From: an uncultured Geobacteraceae bacterium
GTDB lineage: Bacteria; Desulfobacterota; Desulfuromonadia; Geobacterales; Pseudopelobacteraceae
Direction of reading: 5' to 3'
DNA: 42,362 nt
NCBI GenBank assembly: GCA_903958085.1
Contig: CAJBRY010000695.1
Coordinates: forward strand, 1-42,362
In this document: positions 1 through 7,094 of the stretch, piece by piece
Numbering within the stretch: position 1 is the first letter of the stretch
How the letters are laid out: each line of letters begins with the position of its first letter
Made by a program: the position numbers and the translations under genes
Notes under the pieces: model-generated
Told to the model about the DNA's origin: nothing
Seen by the model: only the letters and a program-made list of their open reading frames with translations
Databases searched by the model: none

Positions 1-93
1 CAGTGGATCTCCACCGTACTGCATTATTTTAGCCTTGCCTACCAACTGTTTTTTTGCTTCGGCCTTTATATCTACTACTGGTATCTTGCTCAT
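1..93 (-). CDS. Small late protein of 31 residues, running off the window end
   Basis: The gene starts with ATG at 93 behind a strong ribosome site (AGGAGG, 7 bases upstream) and is read leftward for 31 codons to position 1 without a stop. If the window is circular, the next codon is bases 42360-42362, which reads TAA on this strand, so the complete product would be a 31-residue basic, lysine-rich peptide (begins MSKIPVVDIKAEAKKQ). It lies 11 bases after the GroES-like gene in the late operon and before the scaffold gene across the join. I do not recognise the family. If the molecule is not circular, this is only the N-terminus of a longer protein. Confidence 0.6.
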   Translation of the reverse strand, partial: MSKIPVVDIKAEAKKQLVGKAKIMQYGGDPL

Positions 94-104
94 AATGTAC
101 CCTC

Positions 105-395
105 CTACAAAACCGCCAATATATCTGTATCGTTTACGAGCCGGTATGATTCGCCCGAATCTCTGTCTTTTACACAAATACCTGGAAACTCTTTAGTCAG
201 TACCGTATCTCCTACTTTATACCATTGCCCGGGATAGTCCTGAAAAGAAAACTCTCCAATCGCTACTACCGTGCTGATCTGTTGGCGGAATTGGTCTTTA
301 TCTCTTATGGCTTCCGGTATTACTATCCCGCCTTTCGTTTTCTCTTCGACTTCTTCCGGTTTCAAAAGAACTCTATAACCACATGGTTTAATCAT
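105..395 (-). CDS. GroES-like co-chaperonin
   Basis: The 96-residue product matches the GroES/Cpn10 plan. The N-terminal strand GYRVLLKPEEVEEKTKGGI corresponds to the GroES start (DRVLVKRxExExKTxGGIV in cellular forms), followed by the mobile-loop position, VGDTVLTKE, and a C-terminal strand NDTDILAVL that closely mirrors the cellular DILA ending. The length is normal for the family. Such proteins cap host GroEL and, in phages such as T4 (gp31), help fold the capsid protein. No GroEL gene is present, so the host chaperonin would be the partner. The ribosome site AAGGAAG precedes the ATG. It sits directly after the portal gene in the late operon, which fits a role in head assembly. Confidence 0.85.
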   Translation of the reverse strand: MIKPCGYRVLLKPEEVEEKTKGGIVIPEAIRDKDQFRQQISTVVAIGEFSFQDYPGQWYKVGDTVLTKEFPGICVKDRDSGESYRLVNDTDILAVL

Positions 396-433
396 CTAAT
401 GATCTTCCTTTCTTATTTGCGCATATCGGTTAG

Positions 434-2632
434 TTACATCATGTCTCCAGGGTTTGATTCTGCTTCAGCGAGGTCTCTAGCATTAGTATAAGGTCTAGCC
501 CCTGCACTAGCCCCGTCTGGTTGTAGATCGTTAAGGCTGTTGCCTCCGCCGATTCCATCAGGTATCGCCCCGCTGCCATGTCCTGGGCTATTTCCAATCG
601 GACCGCTTTCAGGAAGTCCAATATTTTGCGGGTTCTCTTGTCCTTCTTCCACGCTGACAGTTCCTCCGAAGACAGATCCAGTTCCAGTATCTCCACTTGA
701 GCCCCTTTCTAGTTGACTTTGTAGCAGCGCTAGTTGTTGGTCGAAATTCTGCTGCATAGAGTTTAGTTGCGTGTTGAAAATTTCCAGGTTAGTCATTATC
801 TGCTTAGACTGTGCCTCAGATAAGGCTTTTTCAGCATCAGCCTTAGTTTTGAGTGCTTGTTGTTCCATAAGAAGCATCTTATGTGGCACCAACGCCTGTT
901 CGATCTTAACTCTTTCAGTGTCGTTATCAACACGAGTATGCTCGATTTTAAGTTTCTCGCCTTGTTCTGTAATATCAGCTTGAACTTTGATCATATTTAT
1001 ATCAGGCGGTGGATTTTTCGGGTCTACAGGTGGAATCATTTCGTCTATATCTTTTTGTTTTACCCCTATAGACTTCAAATAATACCGTAATGCCATCGGA
1101 TTAGACGGTAAAGCAGTATGAATAGCATTGGCAATAGCAAGCCTGATTGCTTCACTGGCTGCGGTTGGGTCTGCTACCGGCTGCACGTCGCAGTCATCAG
1201 GCGAGAAGTCTCTTAATACGGAAGCCTCTGGATCGTCCAATACTTTCTGGTAATCCGCATCAGAAAGATTCTCGTAAATCAGTTCATACAACTTCTTGTA
1301 TTCTTCCTTAGAAGCTCTGTATAGCCTCCTGAGAATAGAAGTAAACACTTTCAAGCCCTGATCCAACAGAGCTAGAACAGTTGTTGCCGGCGTATTACCT
1401 TGTGGCATATCCCCGGTCATAGAATCGGAAATACTAGCCAGCTTCATACCTTTTTGGTCGAGCATACTTAATAAGTTGAACAAAACCGCACTAGGTTCTT
1501 TAGCAGGGTTAGGGAAAAAAGCATCTCTTAACTGCTGGCCTGTACTCTCAACCGGTTTCCATTCGTTCAACGAGAATTTTAACTTTCCGCCTTGTATTCT
1601 GGCACCCTTCGCAATAAAACCACCGCCCATGTTGCTCATAGTTCCAGCATCATGTAACTGGTTCATTATGGCCTGTTTGGTCTCCACAAGAGGCCCCAAC
1701 AAATGAGCCCAACCCATATCGTGATAAGTAGCATCTGGAGAAGGAAGAAAGGGGAACTTGGTATAATAATGCCTGGCCTCTATGCGTTGTACTTTTCCAT
1801 TTATCTCAAAAACGCCAACATATTTATACCGCGCTGCGATTCTGCATATCTGTCTGGAATCCACATGAACCAGTATGACATACGGCTCTTTATACCCATC
1901 ACCATCCAAGTCATACCAGCAATGCTGTTCGATGAACTTTTCAGGTAACCCGTCATCGTCCTTATTCATCTTTTCTTCTATATCCAACCAAACTTCTGCC
2001 CTGATCCGTTCTACAGCGTCATTCTTGCTAAATTCAAGTTCCTCTGTGATCCTTGCAGCTTTAAGAAGGCTTTGGGTGTCGTTATGAACTACTATCTTTA
2101 AAGGAGATATTGCGTAGGAATTGAAACATTTATCTATAGGATCATAGAAAGTCTTTTTATAATAACAACCAGTAATAGATACACTGTTCAACAGTTGATC
2201 GGTGTTAGCTTCCCACTCGACTATCCCATCCAGGCATAACCACGACATATAATCAGATACACGCTTAGAACGTAAGGCTTTTAAACCGTCTGGATCAGAA
2301 CCAGTTACCTGTGCTTTGACAACATCCCTCCCTCTGATCAACTCACCACCGGCCCGAGCTGCAAACTGGTTAGCGGCTATCGCAATCAAAGGGTCTTTAG
2401 TATTAGCCATCCAGGCTTCAATCCTTGGCTCTACTTCCTGTTTGGCTATCTTCAAACCTTTTTCCGTCTGATTAAACCATGCAGTACGGCTCCCGGTGTC
2501 AATCTCATAACCGTTGACAACATCACCGGCAATAGCGTTCAATTCGACTTCTGTGAAGTCATCAGCAATATTCAGACGGATGATATTATTTCGTAGCCAC
2601 TCGATCGATCGTTTGGGCATTACAGGAAGCAT
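434..2632 (-). CDS. Portal protein, P22 gp1-like
   Basis: The 732-residue product has the size and order expected of a P22-type portal: an N-terminal helical region (RSIEWLRNN...), a central stem/wing region with segments such as FPFLPSPDATYHDMGWAHL and the MGGGFIAKGA stretch, then a long charged coiled-coil-like segment (about 560-640) and a glycine-rich, low-complexity tail. The portal forms the dodecameric ring through which DNA is packaged and ejected. The chosen ATG at 2632 has GGAG six bases upstream; a second ATG four codons later is possible. It follows the large terminase across an unusual 607-base gap. The last roughly 87 codons overlap a second gene in another frame (439-696). Confidence 0.85.
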   Translation of the reverse strand: MLPVMPKRSIEWLRNNIIRLNIADDFTEVELNAIAGDVVNGYEIDTGSRTAWFNQTEKGLKIAKQEVEPRIEAWMANTKDPLIAIAANQFAARAGGELIRGRDVVKAQVTGSDPDGLKALRSKRVSDYMSWLCLDGIVEWEANTDQLLNSVSITGCYYKKTFYDPIDKCFNSYAISPLKIVVHNDTQSLLKAARITEELEFSKNDAVERIRAEVWLDIEEKMNKDDDGLPEKFIEQHCWYDLDGDGYKEPYVILVHVDSRQICRIAARYKYVGVFEINGKVQRIEARHYYTKFPFLPSPDATYHDMGWAHLLGPLVETKQAIMNQLHDAGTMSNMGGGFIAKGARIQGGKLKFSLNEWKPVESTGQQLRDAFFPNPAKEPSAVLFNLLSMLDQKGMKLASISDSMTGDMPQGNTPATTVLALLDQGLKVFTSILRRLYRASKEEYKKLYELIYENLSDADYQKVLDDPEASVLRDFSPDDCDVQPVADPTAASEAIRLAIANAIHTALPSNPMALRYYLKSIGVKQKDIDEMIPPVDPKNPPPDINMIKVQADITEQGEKLKIEHTRVDNDTERVKIEQALVPHKMLLMEQQALKTKADAEKALSEAQSKQIMTNLEIFNTQLNSMQQNFDQQLALLQSQLERGSSGDTGTGSVFGGTVSVEEGQENPQNIGLPESGPIGNSPGHGSGAIPDGIGGGNSLNDLQPDGASAGARPYTNARDLAEAESNPGDMM
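439..696 (-). CDS. Small alpha-helical protein overprinted on the portal 3' end
   Basis: An 85-codon frame lies entirely within the end of the portal gene in a different register. Its GTG start is preceded by AAAGGGG about five bases upstream, a good ribosome site. The product is predicted helical (EELSAWKKDKRTRKILDFLK, then AAGRYLMESAEATALTIYNQ and a GLVQGLDLIL stretch). This resembles short phage proteins of the type W...L..LR......L..G......T.....GxIqGL..., found between portal and scaffold genes in other phages; that is my recollection of the pattern, not a search result. In contrast, the portal tail in the same DNA is low-complexity Gly/Ser/Asn, as expected when the other frame is the constrained one. 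It ends five bases before the portal stop. Function unknown. Confidence 0.65.
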   Translation of the reverse strand: MEILELDLSSEELSAWKKDKRTRKILDFLKAVRLEIAQDMAAGRYLMESAEATALTIYNQTGLVQGLDLILMLETSLKQNQTLET

Positions 2633-3239
2633 CTACTTCTCCATAGTTCTAATGGCACTATATATCCCATTAATCTATTCTACAAGCAATGTCAACAATT
2701 ATCGCATACAGTATCCCTTCGTGTGAGTTATCCAGTACCCATCTGCAACCCTGCCATTGTCTCTTTCTTTCTCATATTTTGGACGCAAGGAGGCAAGCCC
2801 GATGTGGATGGAGGCATCCAACACAATCTGTTTAGGGATACTGAACGAGAAGGAAACTCTTCTCAATACATCGGCAAGTAATTTATCGAGTACCCGTCAC
2901 AGTGGGTGAGTCTGGGAGGTGCTATACCACGTTGCTCGTTTATTACTTTCCATCCCGAAATTTGCCCTTTTCGAAATTAGGTTCCCCCGGCTTGCCCTAT
3001 ACATGGGGTCACTTGCCTTTGCAACTGCTATGTCCTGCCATCATGTGATATAGATGACATCACCACACTATATATTTATACTCCGTAGCTGGCCCGGATT
3101 GTTCATCATACACAATACAACTATTTACAATGAAACGCAATACTTATCTGGCCAGAATAAGCCTATCTCAATAAGGGTATAAGTACCCTTCTACGTAAAC
3201 ACCCCCTTAATTCATTGAATTTAAGGCCTTATTGGCGTC
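2633..3239 (-). other. 607-base gap with many paired segments; candidate large structured RNA
   Basis: No credible gene is visible on either strand between the large terminase and portal genes, although the rest of the operon is tightly packed. The gap is rich in complementary segments: CAGTATCCC (2709-2717) with GGGATACTG (2835-2843); TGGATG/CATCCA (2805-2820); GAGAAG/CTTCTC (2847-2864); ACCC/GGGT (2892-2907); ACTTGCC (3011-3017) with GGCAAGT (2873-2879); GGCTTGCC (2989-2996) with GGCAAGCC (2792-2799); GTTGC (2931-2935) with GCAAC (3021-3025); AAGGGTA/TACCCTT (3173-3190); CCTTAATTC/GAA-TTAAGG (3205-3226). Some cross and would form pseudoknots or alternatives. It would be transcribed within the late operon. 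Size and phage setting recall the ROOL and GOLLD classes, but I cannot assign it to either. Confidence 0.4.
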
Positions 3240-4832
3240 TCAATAATACTTCGGAACCGACTCGTTCTCCAACTCCAGATCGTCATCCTCATCAACCTCT
3301 GTCTGAAACATATAAGTGCTAGTCGGATCCGCTAAAATATCATACAAATAAGCAAGACAATCTAAATTATCAACATGCCATAACGGAAACTTACTGCATT
3401 CTTCCTGGAACGAAAATACGACCTCATCACATAAATCATCAACATAATGCAACTTCCCATTGTTTAAAGGCCAAGATAACGCCGCCTCTATGCGATAATT
3501 CTTGCCCCTGCCTTCAGGAGACAAAAGTAACAAATTGCCGCCATATTTACCCTTCTTCTTAATACTCAAATACCGGCCCCTCGCTACCAATCCCTTCCTT
3601 ATATGCTCATATGTCGTGTCATTCGCTACCTTCTCTATCCCCAGTATCTCTACCCGACCATTCCGTATATACAAACTACACGCCGCATCAATCGCGCTGG
3701 ATAACCCCATCTGCCCTACTATCCCATCCTCTATATACACATCACTATTCCCTAACTCATCCAAATATGGCCTTACACTCACACATAACATCGCCCAACT
3801 ATCATTCCCATTACCACTCTGTACTTCCTTATCCCCAGCAGGATCTATAATAATAAACTTGATCCTGTCCTTCGGTAAATCATCCCTCTTTACTACCTTA
3901 AACCTCCCAAAATCTAACTTGATATTATGACTCGGCGTGGGATTGCACAACTGCTGCGAATTAAACGACCCATCTGTCTTCATACTATCTAAATACTTCT
4001 GACTGAAAAATACCGGCTTCCCCAGGATAGTCCCATCTTCTGTAGCCGGTATCAACCGTAACTCATACATCTTATCCCCATATATATCCAACTTGTTCCC
4101 CATCTTGATCAATACCCCATTATGACTGTAATACGTCCCAATTATCTGCTCAGTACCCCCATCTACCCCTAAATTACGACTGATCTCAAACCTCTCATAA
4201 CATAACTTCAACTGCTCAGGACTCGTCGCCAAATCAGCCGTCTCACAATCATCATATATCCTGTGATCCCAATGCCCCCCAGTAGGCATCCCATCTATTA
4301 ACCCTGCCGCCTCCACTGTATGCTCCTTCCTGCTCGTAGACTTACGCTTTACCCTGATCCCTCCCTGTAAACTCCAACTGCTGCTCTGCGTGTCAGGCTT
4401 CTCATAGAGTATGTCAGGAAAACACCACCTCATTAAATCATTCTCCAATATCTTCCGTATAGCATCTAAAAACTTCTCCGCTGCCGGCTTCTTATAAGAA
4501 AATATTACTGTCGTACTCTCAGCATCATTCACTATCCGCTGTACCGTCCCTGCTATCGTTATTATCGTAGACTTGAAATGCTCCCTCGCCCAGATATCTA
4601 TCGTCCCACTCTCCCTACCTTCCTCACACATCCTGCACATCTGTACCACAAAAGGATGATTCGCCTTCGCTATCCCCATTACAAAATATACAACGAAAAA
4701 CCTGTCCGTCTTTATTAACTCCCTAAACGCTTTCCTCTTGTCCAACTCCCCCTTCGCTATATCCACAAATATCCGCGCATAATCATGCTTGTAATTATTA
4801 CAACATTCTACAAATTCATTGAATATCTCCAC
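3240..4832 (-). CDS. terL: Terminase large subunit (packaging ATPase/nuclease)
   Basis: The 530-residue product has both terminase domains. In the ATPase half, an adenine-site/Walker A-like segment WAREHFKST (81-89) is followed by a Walker B-like RIYDD (191-195). In the RNase H-fold nuclease half, the acidic residues are visible as FIIIDPAGD (D330), GIEK (E400) and HVDNLD (D488/D491). It cuts and pumps DNA into the prohead at the portal. The start is GTG with AAGGGG upstream. Codon use is striking from about 3500 to 4830: the sense strand avoids C, with ATA for Ile, AGG/CGG for Arg, GGG for Gly and GCG for Ala preferred, unlike the capsid gene. It lies between the small terminase and portal genes. 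Confidence 0.9.
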   Translation of the reverse strand: MEIFNEFVECCNNYKHDYARIFVDIAKGELDKRKAFRELIKTDRFFVVYFVMGIAKANHPFVVQMCRMCEEGRESGTIDIWAREHFKSTIITIAGTVQRIVNDAESTTVIFSYKKPAAEKFLDAIRKILENDLMRWCFPDILYEKPDTQSSSWSLQGGIRVKRKSTSRKEHTVEAAGLIDGMPTGGHWDHRIYDDCETADLATSPEQLKLCYERFEISRNLGVDGGTEQIIGTYYSHNGVLIKMGNKLDIYGDKMYELRLIPATEDGTILGKPVFFSQKYLDSMKTDGSFNSQQLCNPTPSHNIKLDFGRFKVVKRDDLPKDRIKFIIIDPAGDKEVQSGNGNDSWAMLCVSVRPYLDELGNSDVYIEDGIVGQMGLSSAIDAACSLYIRNGRVEILGIEKVANDTTYEHIRKGLVARGRYLSIKKKGKYGGNLLLLSPEGRGKNYRIEAALSWPLNNGKLHYVDDLCDEVVFSFQEECSKFPLWHVDNLDCLAYLYDILADPTSTYMFQTEVDEDDDLELENESVPKYY

Positions 4833-5219
4833 TTTTTACCCCTTCCCTAGGCATAGCCTGACTCGTTATCTCCTGCCCTGCGCCAAATGCGAGCGTTCAT
4901 ATTATGAACATACTACACTATATCCCCCCCAAAAAAAACTTTTGATGAAAATTACAGGCGTACGGAGAGGGGAACTATCAATTCAGTAGGCACGCGGGCA
5001 AAAGGGGGGGGCGGGGGTCAAAAACAGGGCGGGGGGTGTGGAAACACGGCCAGCCAGACATGGAATTTGATTTTACAGAGTTTACTGAGAACTCGTTACC
5101 GGGGGGAGGAATCACACTGATATTACAAGTGCCTATTATCACTGACTTTATTTGAGGGTTGTTTGACTACATGCCCCCATAACTGCCCCCAAAAGTTTTT
5201 GCATACCATCTCTACCACG
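4833..5219. other. 387-base terS-terL gap with G/C tracts and a skew switch
   Basis: No convincing gene is seen here. The gap holds an inverted repeat GTTCAT-ATT-ATGAAC (4895-4909), a C7-A8 tract (4924-4938), and on the plus strand a run of G tracts (G8 at 5004-5011, G5 at 5013-5017, G3 at 5027-5029, G6 at 5031-5036, another G6 near 5101). The spacing of these tracts could support a G-quadruplex. The plus strand changes abruptly from C-rich (through terL) to G-rich at about 4940. A position between the terminase genes makes a packaging signal (pac or cos) a reasonable guess, but nothing in the sequence proves it. Confidence 0.4.
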
Positions 5220-5717
5220 TTACATTTTCAAATATTTGGAGAGATCAACTGGGTCTAGCTCCGTGCTGATCGTGACGTTGAGCTGTCTGTCGCCCCACGT
5301 CGCAGGGTCCCTGCGTTTAGCGACCTCCATGTTCGCTCTGAATAGTTGATCGATTTTCCGCAAATGTGCCATAGCGAGTTTCGGATCCAACGTATCAACG
5401 TCAATTTCCTCCATTTTCCGCTGTACGTTATCGATTCTACAGGCAATTTGCTGTTTGTGCGCGAGCGCTACCGATTCAACGAATCCCGGAATAACCTGTT
5501 TCCACGCCCACAATGTTTGGACGGAAATGCCAGCGTTTTTGCACGCCTCGGCCTCAGTAGTACCGCTCTCCAGTGAATCTAGGATAATATCGACAGTTGT
5601 AGGAGTGCATCTGCTAGCAGCCCCGACGCGACGTTTTTCTCGTCTCGATTCGATACTAGACATGAGGCCTTGTTTCGTATTGTTACCATTAGTACCGTTT
5701 GAGAGAACAATATCCAT
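5220..5717 (-). CDS. terS: Terminase small subunit (DNA-binding)
   Basis: The 165-residue product has a terminase small subunit plan: an N-terminal helix-turn-helix (about 40-85) with TVDIILDSLESGTTEAEACK and GISVQTLWAWKQVIPGF, a helical oligomerisation core (ALAHKQQIACRIDNVQRK...) and a C-terminal RRDPATWGDRQ motif typical of the family. It recognises the packaging site and recruits the large subunit. The frame is open 24 codons further upstream, but the ATG at 5717 is chosen because CGGAGG sits six bases before it. It is the first gene of the leftward late operon, directly behind the divergent control region. Confidence 0.85.
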   Translation of the reverse strand: MDIVLSNGTNGNNTKQGLMSSIESRREKRRVGAASRCTPTTVDIILDSLESGTTEAEACKNAGISVQTLWAWKQVIPGFVESVALAHKQQIACRIDNVQRKMEEIDVDTLDPKLAMAHLRKIDQLFRANMEVAKRRDPATWGDRQLNVTISTELDPVDLSKYLKM

Positions 5718-5731
5718 ATTAACCTCCGAAC

Positions 5732-5780
5732 TGTTCCATAATTGAACACGTGTATCGAAACGGAACACAATTATGTAACA
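5732..5780. promoter_or_regulatory. Inverted repeat at the late promoter start site
   Basis: The arms are TGTTCCATAATTG (5732-5744) and CAATTATGTAACA (5768-5780), which match in 12 of 13 positions. They are separated by 23 bases that include the self-complementary ACACGTGT. The repeat covers the predicted transcription start of the leftward late operon and lies just upstream of the terS ribosome site. It could be an operator or a leader hairpin. I infer a regulatory role from position and symmetry only. Confidence 0.45.
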
Positions 5781-5808
5781 TTTTGGCACAACTGGGAAGG
5801 CGAGTCAA
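5780..5808 (-). promoter_or_regulatory. Candidate leftward late promoter
   Basis: Read on the minus strand, TTGACT (5803-5808) is followed by a 17-base spacer and CAAAAT (5780-5785), a good -35 with a weaker -10 (four of six). It faces terS and would drive the whole leftward operon. The weak -10 fits an activated late promoter, but that is inference. Confidence 0.45.
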
Positions 5809-5850
5809 GTGGGCAAACGTATGGAGAAGAGCCTAAGTGGCTGAAATTGT

Positions 5851-5879
5851 TAGTCACGGAATTTATTCGTGAATATAAT
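5851..5879 (+). promoter_or_regulatory. Candidate rightward early promoter with embedded operator
   Basis: A perfect -10 TATAAT (5874-5879) lies 17 bases after TAGTCA (5851-5856, four of six matches to the -35 consensus). Between and overlapping them is an imperfect palindrome, TCACG...CGTGA at 5854-5872, with an inner GAAT-TT-ATTC. A repressor bound there would block the promoter. It faces the first early gene at 5963. Confidence 0.55.
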
Positions 5880-5962
5880 CTAGTTTTGGTATAGTATTAG
5901 CAATAGATCGAGAACGAGTTAACGCAGCATATACGGGTGGCGACCACCGCCGGAGGTGATTT

Positions 5963-6169
5963 ATGACTACATCCGAACTGACCAAAGAATTTTTTGCAGC
6001 CGTGAAGGCAGGGCGGGCAGTGTGCGGGGTTTTCAGGACTGCAGCCGGAGAAGTTTTCTCGGCGTCCTGGGAATATGAGTTCCCGGGCCGTTTTATCTCC
6101 GGACAGGGCGGAACTGTTTGGAGTTTCATCGCGGCCAGCGAAAAGCTGGCAGCCGCAGCGGGGGTTTAA
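5963..6169 (+). CDS. Small hypothetical early protein
   Basis: The 68-residue product starts with ATG behind CGGAGGTG. It begins with a helical segment (MTTSELTKEFFAAVKAGRAV), continues with a beta-like part (CGVFRTAAGEVFSASWEYEF) and ends in an alanine-rich helix. I do not recognise a family. As the first gene after the early promoter it would be among the first proteins made on infection, where small host-interaction proteins are common. That role is inference. Confidence 0.65.
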   Translation: MTTSELTKEFFAAVKAGRAVCGVFRTAAGEVFSASWEYEFPGRFISGQGGTVWSFIAASEKLAAAAGV

Positions 6170-6274
6170 ATATTCGGTCAAACCCAGCTGTAATTCAGGC
6201 ATGGTGACGTCCCCTTTCAGGTAGACGTCCCCGTGCTTGACGCTTCGCCAGAGTCGGATGCACAGAAAACGTTT

Positions 6275-6310
6275 GAGAACTAACTAAAAAAAGGAGTAAA
6301 AAATGAGCAA
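6275..6310 (+). repeat. 36-base leader repeat, copy 1
   Basis: A 36-base segment beginning GAGAACTAACTAAAAAAAGG and ending in ATGAGCAA is repeated exactly at 6590-6625. It includes the ribosome site and the first codons of two successive small genes, so the two genes share the same translation-start module. Confidence 0.8.
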
Positions 6311-6557
6311 TATGACGATAGCCGAACTGACCAATTTTAACCAGATTGCCGGTGTTCTCGGCATACTCAAAAACGGGGGCGTAGAATTACCCTGGCTGGA
6401 TATAGATAATGAAATACGACTAAACTGCGCGGAGGGTACGCAGGAATCATGGGCAAAATCGAACCTCCGCAGGTATCGGCGGATGGCGATTGACGCCGGG
6501 CTGCTGGGGATCGGTGAGTTAACTAGTTGGCGTGATTGTGTTCCGCTAGTTGACTGA
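6303..6557 (+). CDS. Small hypothetical early protein
   Basis: The 84-residue product has an AAGGAG ribosome site six bases before the ATG, inside the duplicated 36-base leader. The sequence contains a basic helix (SWAKSNLRRYRRMAIDAGLL) after an acidic segment. I do not recognise the family. The preceding 133-base gap holds a short repeated GACGTCCCC and no gene that I can support. Confidence 0.65.
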   Translation: MSNMTIAELTNFNQIAGVLGILKNGGVELPWLDIDNEIRLNCAEGTQESWAKSNLRRYRRMAIDAGLLGIGELTSWRDCVPLVD

Positions 6558-6589
6558 GAGGCAATTTCTATTTAACCAAAAGGAAGATA

Positions 6590-6625
6590 GAGAACTAACT
6601 AAAAAAAGGAGTAAAAAATGAGCAA
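6590..6625 (+). repeat. 36-base leader repeat, copy 2
   Basis: Exact copy of 6275-6310, again placing the same ribosome site and the first codons (ATGAGCAA) at the start of the next small gene. A related but shorter match (AAGGAGTAAAAAATGAGC) starts the RecT-like gene at 13507. Confidence 0.8.
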
Positions 6626-6809
6626 AGAAATTAGACTGTATTCTTGCGGTTGTGTCGACTATCACAACGATAGTCTATGGTCGTCACAGTGTGTCGAACA
6701 CTGCGCCGACCACTCATTCCGGGCAGACGGAACGATCACCGAGCAGGACGAAAACCCGGCGGAGTGCGAGGGTGTGGCATACGTTGTTCGGAAAAGCGAT
6801 TATAAATAA
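6618..6809 (+). CDS. Small cysteine-rich early protein
   Basis: The 63-residue product has several cysteines and histidines in its first half (YSCGCVDYHNDSLWSSQCVE then HCADH), a pattern that could bind a metal, followed by an acidic segment. Its start is in the second copy of the 36-base leader. I do not recognise the family and infer no specific function. Confidence 0.65.
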   Translation: MSKEIRLYSCGCVDYHNDSLWSSQCVEHCADHSFRADGTITEQDENPAECEGVAYVVRKSDYK

Positions 6810-6824
6810 AAGGGGGATAAAAAA

Positions 6825-7094
6825 ATGACAACCTATTATCAAAACTCAAAAACAAATGTAATCGACGCCAATAAGTGTCAGCGCAGCCTAGTGGGGAGAT
6901 TTACCAACCATTTCCTGGTTGTGGTTAATCATATAGACACCGAAGGTAATTTTGCCCCTGAACCGCTCAAAAACAGAGGCTACGAATTTGGCGGAATAAA
7001 TATGAGCGTTGTCGGAAGAAAGTGGTTTAAAGGTTTTGATTCTGAAGCAGCGGCTGACGCTGAAATCGCAGTTCTTTGTGAGGTGGGCATATGA
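6825..7094 (+). CDS. Small hypothetical early protein
   Basis: The 89-residue product starts after an AAGGGGG ribosome site. It shows alternating hydrophobic strands (RFTNHFLVVVNHIDTEGNF) and an acidic, alanine-rich C-terminus. No family recognised. Its stop overlaps the start of the next gene (ATGA), which indicates translational coupling. Confidence 0.6.
   Translation: MTTYYQNSKTNVIDANKCQRSLVGRFTNHFLVVVNHIDTEGNFAPEPLKNRGYEFGGINMSVVGRKWFKGFDSEAAADAEIAVLCEVGI

Noticed and set aside
2800-2910. Plus-strand short frame (starts MWMEASNTICLG) after AAGGAGG in the terL-portal gap
   Set aside because: The AAGGAGG belongs to one of the paired GGCAAG segments and the peptide is short and antisense to the operon. 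It cannot be told from chance.
3502-3930. Plus-strand frame of 142 codons opposite terL
   Set aside because: It results from the C-poor sense strand of terL, which removes stops on the other strand. The terminase motifs lie on the minus strand.
5057-5158. Plus-strand 31-codon frame (starts MEFDFTEFTENSLPGGG) in the terS-terL gap
   Set aside because: No ribosome site, and the orientation is opposite to the operon; the G-rich DNA keeps the frame open by chance.
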